Shown: positions 25,889-34,237 of the stretch, in pieces | How the letters are laid out: every line of letters starts with the position of its first letter | How positions within the stretch are numbered: position 1 is the stretch's first letter | DNA from: an uncultured Bacteroides sp. | GTDB lineage: Bacteria; Bacteroidota; Bacteroidia; Bacteroidales; Bacteroidaceae | Length of the DNA: 64,000 nt | NCBI GenBank assembly: GCA_944320865.1 | Contig: CALUJC010000001.1 | Coordinates: forward strand, 61,748-125,747 | Direction: 5' to 3' | The notes under the pieces: generated by a model | What the model was told of the DNA's origin: nothing | Databases searched by the model: none | Seen by the model: only the letters and a program-made list of their open reading frames with translations | Program-made: the position numbers and the translations under genes

Positions 25889-27016
25889 CTACAAATCCAC
25901 ATTCATCACCCGCTTGCTCCAGCCCAGGATGCCGATGGAGACGTCGGTGTACTGCCACTTGCCGCCCTTCAGGAAGAAGGTGAGGCGGAAGTCGTAGCCA
26001 CGGTCCAGAAACTCCTGGAGGGTGTAGCGACGGGTCTCGTCGTAGTTGCGCAACTGGCCCAGCAGGTTGCAGAGGTCGGCCTCTATCACCGCCTCGCGGG
26101 TGTCGCGGCGGCGTATGGTGAGGCGGGCATCCTCCGCAGGGTCGTCGCTGGCATAGAGGCGGGCGGTCATAAAGTCGGCATGCGCGGTACGGCCAGCCTC
26201 GCCGCTGCGCGTCTGCATGGCCTCGTCGTCATCGGTAGTGTTCCAGGTGGCGTAGGGCGTATAAATGGCCGTGCGGGTGCCGGTGGAAGGCACAGGCTTA
26301 CCGGTGCTCATCTGCGCGTAGTCCAAGTAGAGGTTGCGGTGGGTGATGGTAAAAGTGTAGTCGGTCACATCCATGGTTTCCGGTTCGTCAATCTCGCGCA
26401 GGGACACGGAGATAGACTTGGTGTCGCGCATCAGCGAAAGGGTTTGCTCGGCGTAGCGGTCGGCAGGCACGTAGACGGGCTGCGTGCTCACGGCGTGCCA
26501 CAGCGTGTCCAGCGGCTCCTGTTCATGGCGCACCAAGGCCCAGTCATCGCCCAGATGGGTGTGGTCCAGTTCAACGCTGAAATCCTCCATCAGGTCGCCC
26601 AAGGCAGGTTCTTTCCACAGGAAGTTGGCGCCGGGACCGGCCAGCATGTCCTCATACGAGCGTTGCCCGCCCACGGCAAGGAACCGGTAGTTGCCCTCGG
26701 GCAAGTCCAGATAGAGGCTACCGGGGCGCGGTGCGTCGGCGCGGTGCAAGTCAGGCTCAATGAAGGAAGTGACATATTGCCCTTGTTCGTTGTAAACAAA
26801 GACACCCACGCTGCCCACGTGCTCCAGCATGTCGGCGCGTTGCAGGTTGTAGTCATACTTCAGGTTGAGCCACAGGCCGTGTTCACATCCGTCGCGGTCT
26901 TCAAAGATAAAATCCGTGCAGGCCGTGAGGGATGCGAGCAGGGCAGCCACCAGCGCAAAGGCAACTTTGCGCGTCCGTTGTCCCTTCCAAAGGTGTATAT
27001 TCGCTGTTGCTTTCAT
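25889..27016 (-). CDS. FimB/Mfa2-family fimbrial anchor
   Basis: A 375-residue lipoprotein of the FimB/Mfa2 type, which ends fimbrial polymerisation and anchors the shaft in the outer membrane. It has a signal and lipobox (LLASLTACTDF), followed by EDRDGCEHGLWLNLKYDYNL, a family hallmark, and VGVFVYNEQGQYV. The C-terminus ILGWSKRVMNVDL is also typical. It sits directly downstream of the major fimbrillin, as in known fim and mfa operons. Start at 27016 (MKATANIHLW) is the most distal reasonable ATG. Confidence 0.88.
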   Translation of the reverse strand: MKATANIHLWKGQRTRKVAFALVAALLASLTACTDFIFEDRDGCEHGLWLNLKYDYNLQRADMLEHVGSVGVFVYNEQGQYVTSFIEPDLHRADAPRPGSLYLDLPEGNYRFLAVGGQRSYEDMLAGPGANFLWKEPALGDLMEDFSVELDHTHLGDDWALVRHEQEPLDTLWHAVSTQPVYVPADRYAEQTLSLMRDTKSISVSLREIDEPETMDVTDYTFTITHRNLYLDYAQMSTGKPVPSTGTRTAIYTPYATWNTTDDDEAMQTRSGEAGRTAHADFMTARLYASDDPAEDARLTIRRRDTREAVIEADLCNLLGQLRNYDETRRYTLQEFLDRGYDFRLTFFLKGGKWQYTDVSIGILGWSKRVMNVDL

Positions 27017-27102
27017 TTGTTTGTCTTGTTGTTTGTCTCGCGGATAACCGTTTCTGTTCGTGCGGCGTTTCTTTGTCCAACCATCATCGGCAGCATGGGC
27101 AT

Positions 27103-27152
27103 TTCCCTGCCTGTAGAGACGTGGCGTGCCGCGCCTCTACAGGCAAAGGGAA
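27103..27152 (-). terminator. Strong hairpin between the major fimbrillin and the anchor gene
   Basis: The arms 27103-27118 (ttccctgcctgtagag) and 27135-27152 pair over 16 or more bases, with a GC-rich inner part (acgtggcgtgccgcg). It begins about 35 bp after the fimbrillin stop. There is no strong T-run, so partial termination or 3'-end protection fits better than full termination. The core gtagagacg...cg(c/t)ctctac is also a known type of dispersed repeat (from memory). Confidence 0.65.
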
Positions 27153-27185
27153 TGCATTCTTCATGCCACACGTTTTCCCTCCAAA

Positions 27186-29156
27186 TTAGAGGTCTACGCT
27201 CTGAGAACGTTTTGCCCAGGAGAGGACGTTGATGGCACAGTTGATATAACCTTCTGCTGAATCATCCGGGCCTTCCGGTTCTTCTATTGTAGGATCACCA
27301 GGTCCACTTACTGATTGAATATCTATTTCATACCAGTTATTACGAACTACCCCATAACGACCTAAATGCTTCAATTGATAGCTAGACTCATCCTCAACTC
27401 CTTCTTCTTCCAATCCTACTCCTTCACTATCTTGGAAGTGACGGATCAAAGAAGAATAGTAGAAATTTTCGCCGTCTTTATAATATGATATTCTACCTCC
27501 AACTACAGATGCTACAGCAGCTACTTGAGCATTGTATTTATCAGAACCTGATGTCTCAGTAAAAGTGAATACATCAGTAACATCCGTATATGTACCAGAA
27601 TTCAAATCTGTTTTAAGACTTATACCCTTTGAATCCTCGGTTATAGATAAATCGTCAGAGGTATCCAATAACTCATTAGCTGCACTTATGACATAATCAA
27701 CAAAAGCATCAGTTCCATTAGAAGCAGAGCCACCACCTACAGTCTTTTCCGGATATTTTGTGGAATTAGTACCACAAATAAAGAAACTCTTTTTAGAAGC
27801 CGCTGTTTCCCCATCAAATTTTGTCCAATAATTTGTTTTTATCAACACGCCTGTTGTCTGTTCCTTAGCTTGTTGATCATAATTCATTGTATTTTCAAGG
27901 CAGTAGCAAGCATTATCAGCTGTAGTTGTTACAAGGTTTGTATTCCAAGTAATACCTGTTGGAGTAATGTTGCCATCTTTATCTGTAGTATAAGTAGTGA
28001 ATTCATTCTGTCCTGTAACATCTTCGCTTCCGCTTCCATAATAATTAGCATCTTGTGCCCAATAAATGCGATAATAGTTTGTTTCGTTAGCTACACCAAA
28101 AGATGCATTTTCTATGGGGCGTGTACCAGCAAAACGTTCAGCAGCATTGCCATTACTACTTGCTGTACTTAACCAAGAACTTGTAGCTGTAGCATTAAAG
28201 TTCCTTACATCTCGCACTAACTTTGTAGAATTATTGGTTACATTCAAACACCAACCTGTGATTTCTATCAAATCATCTGTTTCTTGTCCAGTTGCATCAG
28301 TAACTTTAATTTTCTTTGCATCATTTGCATCCTTATGGGTAGACGTAGAAGTCAACGTAACTTTAGCAACAACACGCTCTACATATACATTAGCAACATC
28401 ACCAGCCACTGCATCCCCCTGATCATCGTATACAGTAACCGGAACTAAAGTATAGGCTTTAGCACCAGCAATGGTGTTTGAACTTCCTTGCTTATCCGAT
28501 AATGGAGAATTGGTCATGGTAAATTGATTTTTCGTTTGCTCATCACCTACAAAAGCATTCAAATCAACATTTGTACCATTCAACTTACTTTGAAGGGCAG
28601 AAAGAGTACTTGTACCAGCAGTTAAGGCTGTACCATTTACTGATAAACCGCCGTTTGTTGAAGATATCAAGTCTGAGTTATAATTTAATATTACAAGCAC
28701 ATACAATTGCTCTGTAGCACTTACCTTAGGAGCCTCCGTAATAATAGACACTTGCTCTGTCACTTGCGGTATTTCTGTAGATCCCGATACAGTTAAGTTT
28801 CCTTTGGCAATGGGGTATGCTTTTACAAATTTGGCATTAGTGTCAGGATCAGTTGGTGTCTGATCTTGAGATGTTCCGCTCTTATTATCTTTAAAGAACA
28901 CAAGCATGGCATTCTCCACATTGTATTCATTTGCTTCGCCATCTTCCAAGTCTACTACAGGAGAATCTTCTGTACCATCCGTAGACCTTGTTGATGTTCC
29001 GCTCGTAGTAGGCATATTAATCGCCACCTTTACATACCCTTCTCCCGTAGCCGGAGTGTTGGTATTATTCCCTCCCGTCGCATCTTCCAGCGTGTCGCTA
29101 CAAGCGGCAAACATACCTGCCGCCAACAGCATGGCCAAATAGTTAATCTTTTTCAT
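27186..29156 (-). CDS. Mfa1-family major fimbrillin
   Basis: A 656-residue lipoprotein, probably the main shaft subunit. The start is the ATG at 29156 (MKKINYLAMLLAAGMFAACS); a longer frame upstream has no family support. Lipobox FAACSD. The N-terminal domain contains STRSTDGTEDSP, a candidate Arg-gingipain-like processing region, as in type V pili. The middle has VERVVAKVTLTSTSTHKD, and the C-terminal strand region is YGVVRNNWYEIDIQSVSG plus INVLSWAKRSQSVDL. It is about 1.2-1.4 times the length of characterised Mfa1. Base composition is more A/T-rich than its neighbours. No promoter consensus was found directly upstream; a long inverted repeat lies at 29310-29540. Confidence 0.85.
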   Translation of the reverse strand: MKKINYLAMLLAAGMFAACSDTLEDATGGNNTNTPATGEGYVKVAINMPTTSGTSTRSTDGTEDSPVVDLEDGEANEYNVENAMLVFFKDNKSGTSQDQTPTDPDTNAKFVKAYPIAKGNLTVSGSTEIPQVTEQVSIITEAPKVSATEQLYVLVILNYNSDLISSTNGGLSVNGTALTAGTSTLSALQSKLNGTNVDLNAFVGDEQTKNQFTMTNSPLSDKQGSSNTIAGAKAYTLVPVTVYDDQGDAVAGDVANVYVERVVAKVTLTSTSTHKDANDAKKIKVTDATGQETDDLIEITGWCLNVTNNSTKLVRDVRNFNATATSSWLSTASSNGNAAERFAGTRPIENASFGVANETNYYRIYWAQDANYYGSGSEDVTGQNEFTTYTTDKDGNITPTGITWNTNLVTTTADNACYCLENTMNYDQQAKEQTTGVLIKTNYWTKFDGETAASKKSFFICGTNSTKYPEKTVGGGSASNGTDAFVDYVISAANELLDTSDDLSITEDSKGISLKTDLNSGTYTDVTDVFTFTETSGSDKYNAQVAAVASVVGGRISYYKDGENFYYSSLIRHFQDSEGVGLEEEGVEDESSYQLKHLGRYGVVRNNWYEIDIQSVSGPGDPTIEEPEGPDDSAEGYINCAINVLSWAKRSQSVDL

Positions 29157-29309
29157 AATTACATTATTAAAGTTGTTATCATATTGTTTGTTTTGCATTC
29201 TCTTTGCACAGGGCACAACACGCGCACCACGCACACAGTGTATGTTGTGGTGTTCTTAGGCTTATGAAGGGAAATAAGGGGGATAATGTGAGGGGGGGGA
29301 AGTTGCAGG

Positions 29310-29540
29310 GGACGGCAACGCCGTCCAACCATGCTTAACCGCTGTGTGCCGCGTAGCGGTACCTGCGGCAGGAAGCCATCGCCCGGCAAGCTGAACCTCG
29401 GAGGGGTTCAACATCATAGTGACGAGACACTGACTGTTCGGCCTCTTCGAGGTCGGGAATGCGCTCTATGCTTGCATGTATCCGCAGGTACCGCTACGCG
29501 GCACACAGCGGTTAAGCATCGTTGGACGGTTTCACCGTCC
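29310..29540. repeat. 59-bp inverted repeat upstream of the major fimbrillin
   Basis: Arms 29310-29368 and 29482-29540 are complementary at 54 of 59 positions. Each arm has inner hairpins (ggacgg...ccgtcc and ccgcgtagcgg). The 113 bp centre holds gaacctcggaggggttc and cctcttcgagg hairpins. A partial -7 box TATGCTTG (29467-29474) points away from the fimbrillin gene. The gap 29157-29614 holds no gene. It could be an invertible promoter segment, a leader RNA, or an insertion scar of the neighbouring toxin-antitoxin cassette. Confidence 0.75.
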
Positions 29541-29614
29541 TGAGAGATGCATTCTGCATGTCTCGTCAGCGCGTTGTTCCTTGTTTCTTTATCAGCTACT
29601 ATAGCCTCGTAGCG

Positions 29615-29965
29615 TTACAGCCCAACCTTTGCCTTAGCTTGAGCAAACAACTCTGCTACTCGTGCGGCAGACAAAGATTCGCGTTCGGCTTTGTCGTATA
29701 TGGTGAGCAGGATAATCTGTCCACTTACTTCATCAATTTCATATACATAAGTAAGGACTCTTGCTCCATGGCTTTTGCCACGATTCTTACTGGCTATAGC
29801 CATTCGTACTTTAAACTTTCCCTCTCCCAAATCGGAACCAGTGAAAGGATTAGCGCGAAGTTCTTCAAGCAAACGAGCATAATCTTGCTTCATCGACTTG
29901 TACTTCTTGCTCAATCGCTTCAATTCCTTTTCAAACTCAGGAAGGGTGTCAATGCTATAATTCAT
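29615..29965 (-). CDS. RelE/ParE-superfamily toxin
   Basis: A 116-residue protein with the RelE/HigB/YafQ-type plan: MNYSIDTLPEFEKELKRLSK at the start, LGEGKFKVRMAIASKNRGKS in the middle and ARVLTYVYEIDEVSGQIILL before a charged C-terminus (IYDKAERESLS). It is probably a ribosome-dependent mRNase. The partner gene precedes it with an 11 bp overlap. The pair lies inside the fimbrial locus, between the DUF3868 gene and the major fimbrillin, and is flanked by two hairpin elements, which suggests insertion. Confidence 0.8.
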   Translation of the reverse strand: MNYSIDTLPEFEKELKRLSKKYKSMKQDYARLLEELRANPFTGSDLGEGKFKVRMAIASKNRGKSHGARVLTYVYEIDEVSGQIILLTIYDKAERESLSAARVAELFAQAKAKVGL

Positions 29966-30239
29966 GAAGCAGCTCCTCCGCCGATTTCAGTTTCCAACCT
30001 TCTTTTTTTGCACGACACAATTCAGTAAAAGCATTGAGATATACATCTTCCAGCTCTTCCTTACTGATGTACTCCACATCATCATCTTCTACAGCCTTCT
30101 TGACCGTGGCCTGCTTTACGGCAGACATGGCACGATTCAAGGCCCGTTGCACCTTCTCTATCACATCCACGTTGTCTACGCTGTAGAGTTGGCTGACCAG
30201 CGCATCACGCTTAATACTGAGGTCTACATTTTCAGTCAT
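29955..30239 (-). CDS. Antitoxin of the RelE-type pair
   Basis: A 94-residue, acidic, mostly helical protein (KVQRALNRAMSAVKQATVKK, then VEDDDVEYISKEELEDVYL), first gene of the pair. It probably wraps around the toxin through its C-terminal part, and represses the promoter. It overlaps the toxin start by 11 bp, a sign of translational coupling. A minus-strand -7 box (TAACTTTG, 30277-30270) lies about 30 nt upstream, so the pair has its own promoter and is not dependent on the fimbrial transcript. Confidence 0.75.
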   Translation of the reverse strand: MTENVDLSIKRDALVSQLYSVDNVDVIEKVQRALNRAMSAVKQATVKKAVEDDDVEYISKEELEDVYLNAFTELCRAKKEGWKLKSAEELLHEL

Positions 30240-30269
30240 GGCTTTGCTCCTTTCTTGTTTAACTTATTG

Positions 30270-30277
30270 CAAAGTTA
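30270..30277 (-). promoter_or_regulatory. -7 box of the toxin-antitoxin pair
   Basis: Minus strand TAACTTTG, matching TAnnTTTG, 31 nt before the antitoxin ATG. No TTTG is found 19-21 nt further upstream. Confidence 0.5.
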
Positions 30278-30322
30278 CGCATTATTTCCCTTATTTCCCA
30301 CTAAGTCAAAGAACACTTTTTT

Positions 30323-30435
30323 AATGAAGAACTAATAATGAAGAATGAAGAATTGTGGCGCAGCCTCGTTCAAAAAAAGAAGTTCCTACAGAATTCTTCA
30401 TTTTGCCGCGTAGCGGCGATTCTTCATTCTTCATT
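30323..30435. repeat. aatgaag-type inverted repeat overlapping the DUF3868 stop codon
   Basis: The left side 30323-30354 (aatgaagaacta... aatgaagaatgaagaatt) and right side 30392-30435 (aattcttcatt ... cattcttcatt) are complementary. The right side contains tgccgcgtagcggcg, also found in the 29310-29540 element. The last codons of the DUF3868 gene (NEE and TGA) are made from this repeat. Confidence 0.75.
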
Positions 30436-31842
30436 TATCACCAGTATCCTCATATTCTCCTCCGCCCCCTTCAGTCCGGCTGCTTGAGCCTGCTTGAGCA
30501 AGGAGAGGGCTTCATCGTAACGACCTTGCTGCAGCAGGGCCACACCACGGGCATTCTGTGCCTCGGGGGTGTTGCCCGCCTTGTCCAGGTAGGGCAAAGC
30601 CTGTTCCGTCAGCCCGGCCTGCAGCAGGGCATTGGCGGCGTTGAGGTTAGCCACAGGGTCGTCGGGATACAGGCGCACGGCCACGTCGAACACGTGGTTG
30701 AAGTCCGGGCTGCCCGGCTCGTAGGTCTGCGCCACGGCAAACATCTCTTGCAAAGAGAGTTTCTGGGGCTGGGTGCGGATTATCTTCCTTGCCTCCTGCA
30801 CGTTGAACCCACGGATGACGTAGGTCACCACGTAGTCCGACCGCCGCAAGCCGGGGTAGCACTCCTCCAGCAGCATGCGGTAGGCCTCGGGATGCTCGCG
30901 CTTCAGGCGGGCCTCCTTGGGGTCGGGCTGCAGGTCGCTGTCTATGATGTCCAATATTTCCTGCTTGTCCTTCAGTCCCGTCTGCAGCACGTAGGCGCGC
31001 AGGCCTTCCCAGTTCTCCGGCTCATAGGCGGTGGCGAACAGGGTGTCGCTGAAGTCGTAGCGGTCGATGAGGTAGCGTTTCAGTGCCTCGGTACGCCCCT
31101 TGGCCAGGCGGGTGTTGCTGGCCCACGTGCCCTCGGGCGAGGCAAAGCCCTTGATGCTGATGGAGGCGATGGTGGCGTCGGGGTCGTGGCGCACGGTGTC
31201 GATGGTGGCACGTATCTTGCCCAGCTCCTGCGGATTGCGCCGGTAGTCGGGATAGATGGTAGTCTTGTTGACGGGAAAGTCCAGGTAGGCCGTGCCGCGC
31301 AGCTCGCGCGTCTTGCGGGTAACGGCTTGCGGGGATACATAGGCCAGCCGGGGCACAAAGGCCACATCGGCCCGGGCCAGCAGTGTCTCGCCGTTCTCCT
31401 CCACCTGCCCGCACCCGCAGAGGTCTTCGGCCACGGTGAGGTGGGCGTTGTCCATCCAAGGCGCATAGGCAAGGGCTGTGCGATACGTCAGGCTCTGCTC
31501 CTCCCCCTTCTGCCTTTTCACCACCTGCACGGGGCCTTCGGCATAGACCTGATGGTTGTTGCGTTCGTAATAGAGGTGGCGACGGCGGCCCATCACCTCG
31601 ATGGCAGGCAGCCAGGTTGTCTTGGCATCCGTGGCCAGCAGGGGCTGCAACACCACCGAACGGTTGCTCTCTACCTTCATGCCGTCCAGGCGTATGTTCA
31701 TGGAAATCACCACGCTGTCGCGCAGGCGGACAATGCCGGCACCCTCCACCTGTGCACCGCTTGCCAGGGTCTGGGCATGAAGGGGCATGGCCAAGGCGGC
31801 CATAAGCAGCGCGGACGATATGTAGCGTGCGGAAGTTTTCAT
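30424..31842 (-). CDS. DUF3868 fimbrial-locus protein with OmpA-like and TPR-like regions
   Basis: A 472-residue secreted protein (signal MKTSARYISSALLMAALAMP, then LHAQ). The first ~190 residues fit DUF3868, seen next to Mfa-type fimbriae. Residues ~200-330 contain ISIKGFASPEGTWASNTRLA, like OmpA C-terminal domains that bind peptidoglycan. The last ~120 residues are helical and TPR-like (DPVANLNAANALLQAGLTEQ). Together this suggests a periplasmic scaffold linking the fibre to the envelope. It follows the DUF3575 gene by 57 bp. The C-terminal NEE comes from a repeat (see 30323-30435). Confidence 0.8.
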   Translation of the reverse strand: MKTSARYISSALLMAALAMPLHAQTLASGAQVEGAGIVRLRDSVVISMNIRLDGMKVESNRSVVLQPLLATDAKTTWLPAIEVMGRRRHLYYERNNHQVYAEGPVQVVKRQKGEEQSLTYRTALAYAPWMDNAHLTVAEDLCGCGQVEENGETLLARADVAFVPRLAYVSPQAVTRKTRELRGTAYLDFPVNKTTIYPDYRRNPQELGKIRATIDTVRHDPDATIASISIKGFASPEGTWASNTRLAKGRTEALKRYLIDRYDFSDTLFATAYEPENWEGLRAYVLQTGLKDKQEILDIIDSDLQPDPKEARLKREHPEAYRMLLEECYPGLRRSDYVVTYVIRGFNVQEARKIIRTQPQKLSLQEMFAVAQTYEPGSPDFNHVFDVAVRLYPDDPVANLNAANALLQAGLTEQALPYLDKAGNTPEAQNARGVALLQQGRYDEALSLLKQAQAAGLKGAEENMRILVINEE

Positions 31843-31899
31843 AATCTTCTGATATTGATTTGTTTGTTTCGTTTGCTTTGTTTCACTTTTTAAAAAAAA

Positions 31900-32490
31900 T
31901 CAGAATACATATATCAGGCTGACGGCCGCCTTGGTAGGCCCGAAATAATTATGCGGTTCGTTGTCTTCCAGTTTTTCGCCACACCGGGGGCACTCGTACT
32001 TGTCGGCCCGCGTGTAGATGTAGCCTATGCCAATCTCGGCCTCCATGCTCCAACGCCGCGACAGCATCCACTGGTAGCCGTAGGCTATGCCGGCACCCAG
32101 CATCCACCCCTCGTAGCGGTGGTCGGCCAACTGGCCGAAATCGGTGCCCAGGAACTTGAAGTCGCCTCCCACGTTACCAATATTATATATGCCGCCCAGC
32201 ACATGCGCGCCAAGGAAGTGCCCGTTGAAGCGCTCGCACAACCAATAGCGAGCCTCCGGCTGAATGAGCCAGTGCTTCCACTTGGTATTGTCACTGAATG
32301 TCCACGGATTGAGATTGCCCGAGAGGTCTATAGTCCATCGGTGAGCTATGCCGACCTCCACGCCCAGGTTCAACGTTGTGGTGGCGTCGTATAGCAAATT
32401 TGTTTTTACTGCCGCTTTTTGGGCATAAGCCGAAGTAATGGGCAAGAAAAACAATACACATATTATCCATGTATATCGTTTCATTTTCAA
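31900..32490 (-). CDS. DUF3575 outer-membrane protein
   Basis: A 196-residue protein with a signal peptide (MKRYTWIICVLFFLPITSAYA) and a small beta-barrel pattern ending in AAVSLIYVF. The typical DUF3575 start AVKTNLLYDATTTLNLGVEV is present. A CPRCGE motif near residue 165 could form a disulfide or bind metal, which is odd for an outer-membrane barrel. It is first in the fimbrial locus, with a complete promoter upstream. It may be the outer-membrane partner of the DUF3868 protein. Confidence 0.8.
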   Translation of the reverse strand: MKMKRYTWIICVLFFLPITSAYAQKAAVKTNLLYDATTTLNLGVEVGIAHRWTIDLSGNLNPWTFSDNTKWKHWLIQPEARYWLCERFNGHFLGAHVLGGIYNIGNVGGDFKFLGTDFGQLADHRYEGWMLGAGIAYGYQWMLSRRWSMEAEIGIGYIYTRADKYECPRCGEKLEDNEPHNYFGPTKAAVSLIYVF

Positions 32491-32557
32491 GGAAAAGATT
32501 GTTAATTTTTTGTTTGTTTCGTCTGCTATATTCCAACTGTTCGTAAGAATCAGCTCG

Positions 32558-32588
32558 CAAAGATAATGAGTTTTATTTTACCAACAAA
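32558..32588 (-). promoter_or_regulatory. Bacteroidetes-type promoter of the fimbrial locus
   Basis: On the minus strand, TTTG (32588-32585) and TATCTTTG (32565-32558) are 19 nt apart, a full match. It would start transcription near 32551, about 60 nt before the DUF3575 ATG. Confidence 0.75.
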
Positions 32589-32752
32589 GGTGTATCCTTA
32601 TCAAATTTGTTATAAAACATTAAAAACCGCCATAAGCTCATTCTGAGCAGGGAAAGGTAACTCATCCCGAAAATATTATCCAACAAAGTACCGCCTGCCC
32701 CGGGACGTACAAATAAAAATAAATAACCAATTATGTAGGATTATTTGCCCGT

Positions 32753-32840
32753 CGCGCAGGCGTAAGAAGACTGCCACGGTAGCGTTTCAAAGCCAGCGTG
32801 CTGGCGTAGGAAGGCTGGCGCGCTGGGGTTACTACGCTGG
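32753..32840. repeat. Intergenic array, four degenerate 22-nt units
   Basis: Related positions (gcgt or equivalent) fall at 32760, 32782, 32804 and 32826, a 22 nt period. The palindrome gccagcgtgctggc lies at 32793-32806. The array sits in the 32491-32929 gap between divergent genes, some 60-150 bp upstream of the hpt -7 box. Confidence 0.65.
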
Positions 32841-32903
32841 GAAAAGGGATATATAGCGCGCGATTACTTACCCGGAATAGTCCCATAATTCGGATAAAAA
32901 GCG

Positions 32904-32911
32904 TACTTTTG
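32904..32911 (+). promoter_or_regulatory. -7 box of hpt
   Basis: TACTTTTG matches TAnnTTTG, 18 nt before the ATG at 32930. It overlaps a TTG that could be mistaken for a start of a longer frame, which argues for the ATG start. Confidence 0.6.
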
Positions 32912-32929
32912 CACCCAAATACAATAAAA

Positions 32930-33481
32930 ATGCAGATGGACAACACCATACAAATCAAAGACAAGACATTTGTCGTCTCCATTCCGGAGGCAGACATCCT
33001 GCGGGAGGTGGAGCGCGTGGCGCAGGAAATAAACCGCGACCTGGCGGGGAAGAACCCGTTGTTTCTGAGCGTGCTGAACGGCTCGTTCATGTTCACCGCC
33101 GACCTGATGAAGCGCATCACCATTCCCTGCGAAGTGTCGTTCGTCAAGCTGGCCTCCTACCAGGGCGTGGCCACCACGGGCAAGGTGAAGGAGGTGATAG
33201 GCATCAACGAAGACCTGACGGGACGCACCATCGTCATCGTGGAGGACATTGTGGACACGGGTCTGACCATGCAACGCCTGCTGGAATCGCTGGGCACGCG
33301 CCGCCCCCAGGAGATACACATCGCCACCCTGCTCGTGAAACCCGACAAGCTGAAGGTAGACCTCGACATAGAATACGTGGCCATGCGCATACCCAACGAC
33401 TTCATCGTGGGCTACGGACTGGACTACGACGGGCTGGGGCGGAACTTCAAGGACATTTATACCGTAATCAATGAAGAATGA
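32930..33481 (+). CDS. hpt: Hypoxanthine phosphoribosyltransferase
   Basis: A 183-residue purine salvage enzyme that makes IMP (and possibly GMP) from PRPP and the base in the cytoplasm. The PRPP-binding motif is IVIVEDIVDTGLTMQ (about residues 97-111), and VSFVKLASYQG is the flexible-loop region. The start is ATG 32930 (MQMDN) or 32936 (MDN); the upstream TTG overlaps the -7 box. The last codons (AAT GAA GAA TGA) coincide with a dispersed aatgaagaatgaag repeat, so the tail NEE may be acquired. Confidence 0.92.
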   Translation: MQMDNTIQIKDKTFVVSIPEADILREVERVAQEINRDLAGKNPLFLSVLNGSFMFTADLMKRITIPCEVSFVKLASYQGVATTGKVKEVIGINEDLTGRTIVIVEDIVDTGLTMQRLLESLGTRRPQEIHIATLLVKPDKLKVDLDIEYVAMRIPNDFIVGYGLDYDGLGRNFKDIYTVINEE

Positions 33482-33655
33482 AGAATTTAGTAGTCAGTAG
33501 CCAGTAGATGGTAGATAAAACAGTAGATATAATTCGTTAAGCAGTATAGAATGCTTTGCAGAACAGATTATTTTTTCTATCCATTCTATCTACCGACTAC
33601 TGACTACTAACTACTGACTACTAAATTCTAAATTCTTCATTCATAATTCTTAATT
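33470..33655. repeat. Long imperfect inverted repeat starting at the hpt stop codon
   Basis: The left side 33470-33517 (aatgaagaatgaagaattta, then gtagtcagtag units) can pair with 33590-33645 (tatctaccgactactgact... attcttcattcat). It fills the whole hpt-adk gap. Built of short direct repeats (agtagtcagt type). Could form one long RNA hairpin. Confidence 0.75.
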
Positions 33656-33661
33656 TATCAT

Positions 33662-34234
33662 ATGCTGAACATCGTAATTTTCGGCGCCCCCGGCTCAGGC
33701 AAGGGGACGCAAAGTGAGAGAATCGTAGAAAAGTATGGCATCAACCACATCTCTACCGGAGACGTGCTGCGTGCCGAAATCAAGAATGGCACCGAGCTGG
33801 GCAAAACCGCCAAGCAGTACATCGACCAAGGTCAGCTGCTGCCCGATGAGCTCATCATCGACATCCTGGCCAGCACACTGGACGGGCTGAAGGACTCGAA
33901 GGGCGTCATCTTCGACGGCTTCCCCCGCACCATCGCTCAGGCCGAGGCATTGAAGAAGATGCTGGCCGAACGCAACCAGGCCGTGAGCGTGATGCTCGAC
34001 CTCGAGGTGCCCGAAGACGAACTGATGCACCGCCTCATTCTGCGCGGACAGCAAAGCGGACGTGCCGACGACAACGAGGAGACCATACGCAAGCGCCTCA
34101 CCGTGTACCACAGCCAGACGGCTCCCCTCATCGACTGGTACAAGCAAGAAGGCCTTTATGCCCACATCAACGGCCTGGGCGACCTGGAGCGCATCACGGC
34201 TGATATTTGCGAGGCTATTGATAAAACTTTGTGA
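33662..34234 (+). CDS. adk: Adenylate kinase
   Basis: A 190-residue enzyme, AMP + ATP to 2 ADP. The P-loop is FGAPGSGKGTQSERIV (about residues 6-21); the AMP site has STGDVLRAEI, and FDGFPRTIAQAEAL is the family hallmark. The lid region is the short, Zn-free type, fitting the length of about 190. Start ATG 33662 directly follows the repeat-filled gap. Second in the hpt-adk-obgE run, now separated from obgE by a repeat-flanked insert. Confidence 0.97.
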   Translation: MLNIVIFGAPGSGKGTQSERIVEKYGINHISTGDVLRAEIKNGTELGKTAKQYIDQGQLLPDELIIDILASTLDGLKDSKGVIFDGFPRTIAQAEALKKMLAERNQAVSVMLDLEVPEDELMHRLILRGQQSGRADDNEETIRKRLTVYHSQTAPLIDWYKQEGLYAHINGLGDLERITADICEAIDKTL

Positions 34235-34237
34235 GAA

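Noticed and set aside
32909-33481. Longer hpt starting at TTG 32909
   Set aside because: The TTG lies inside the -7 box TACTTTTG; the ATG at 32930 follows at a normal distance.
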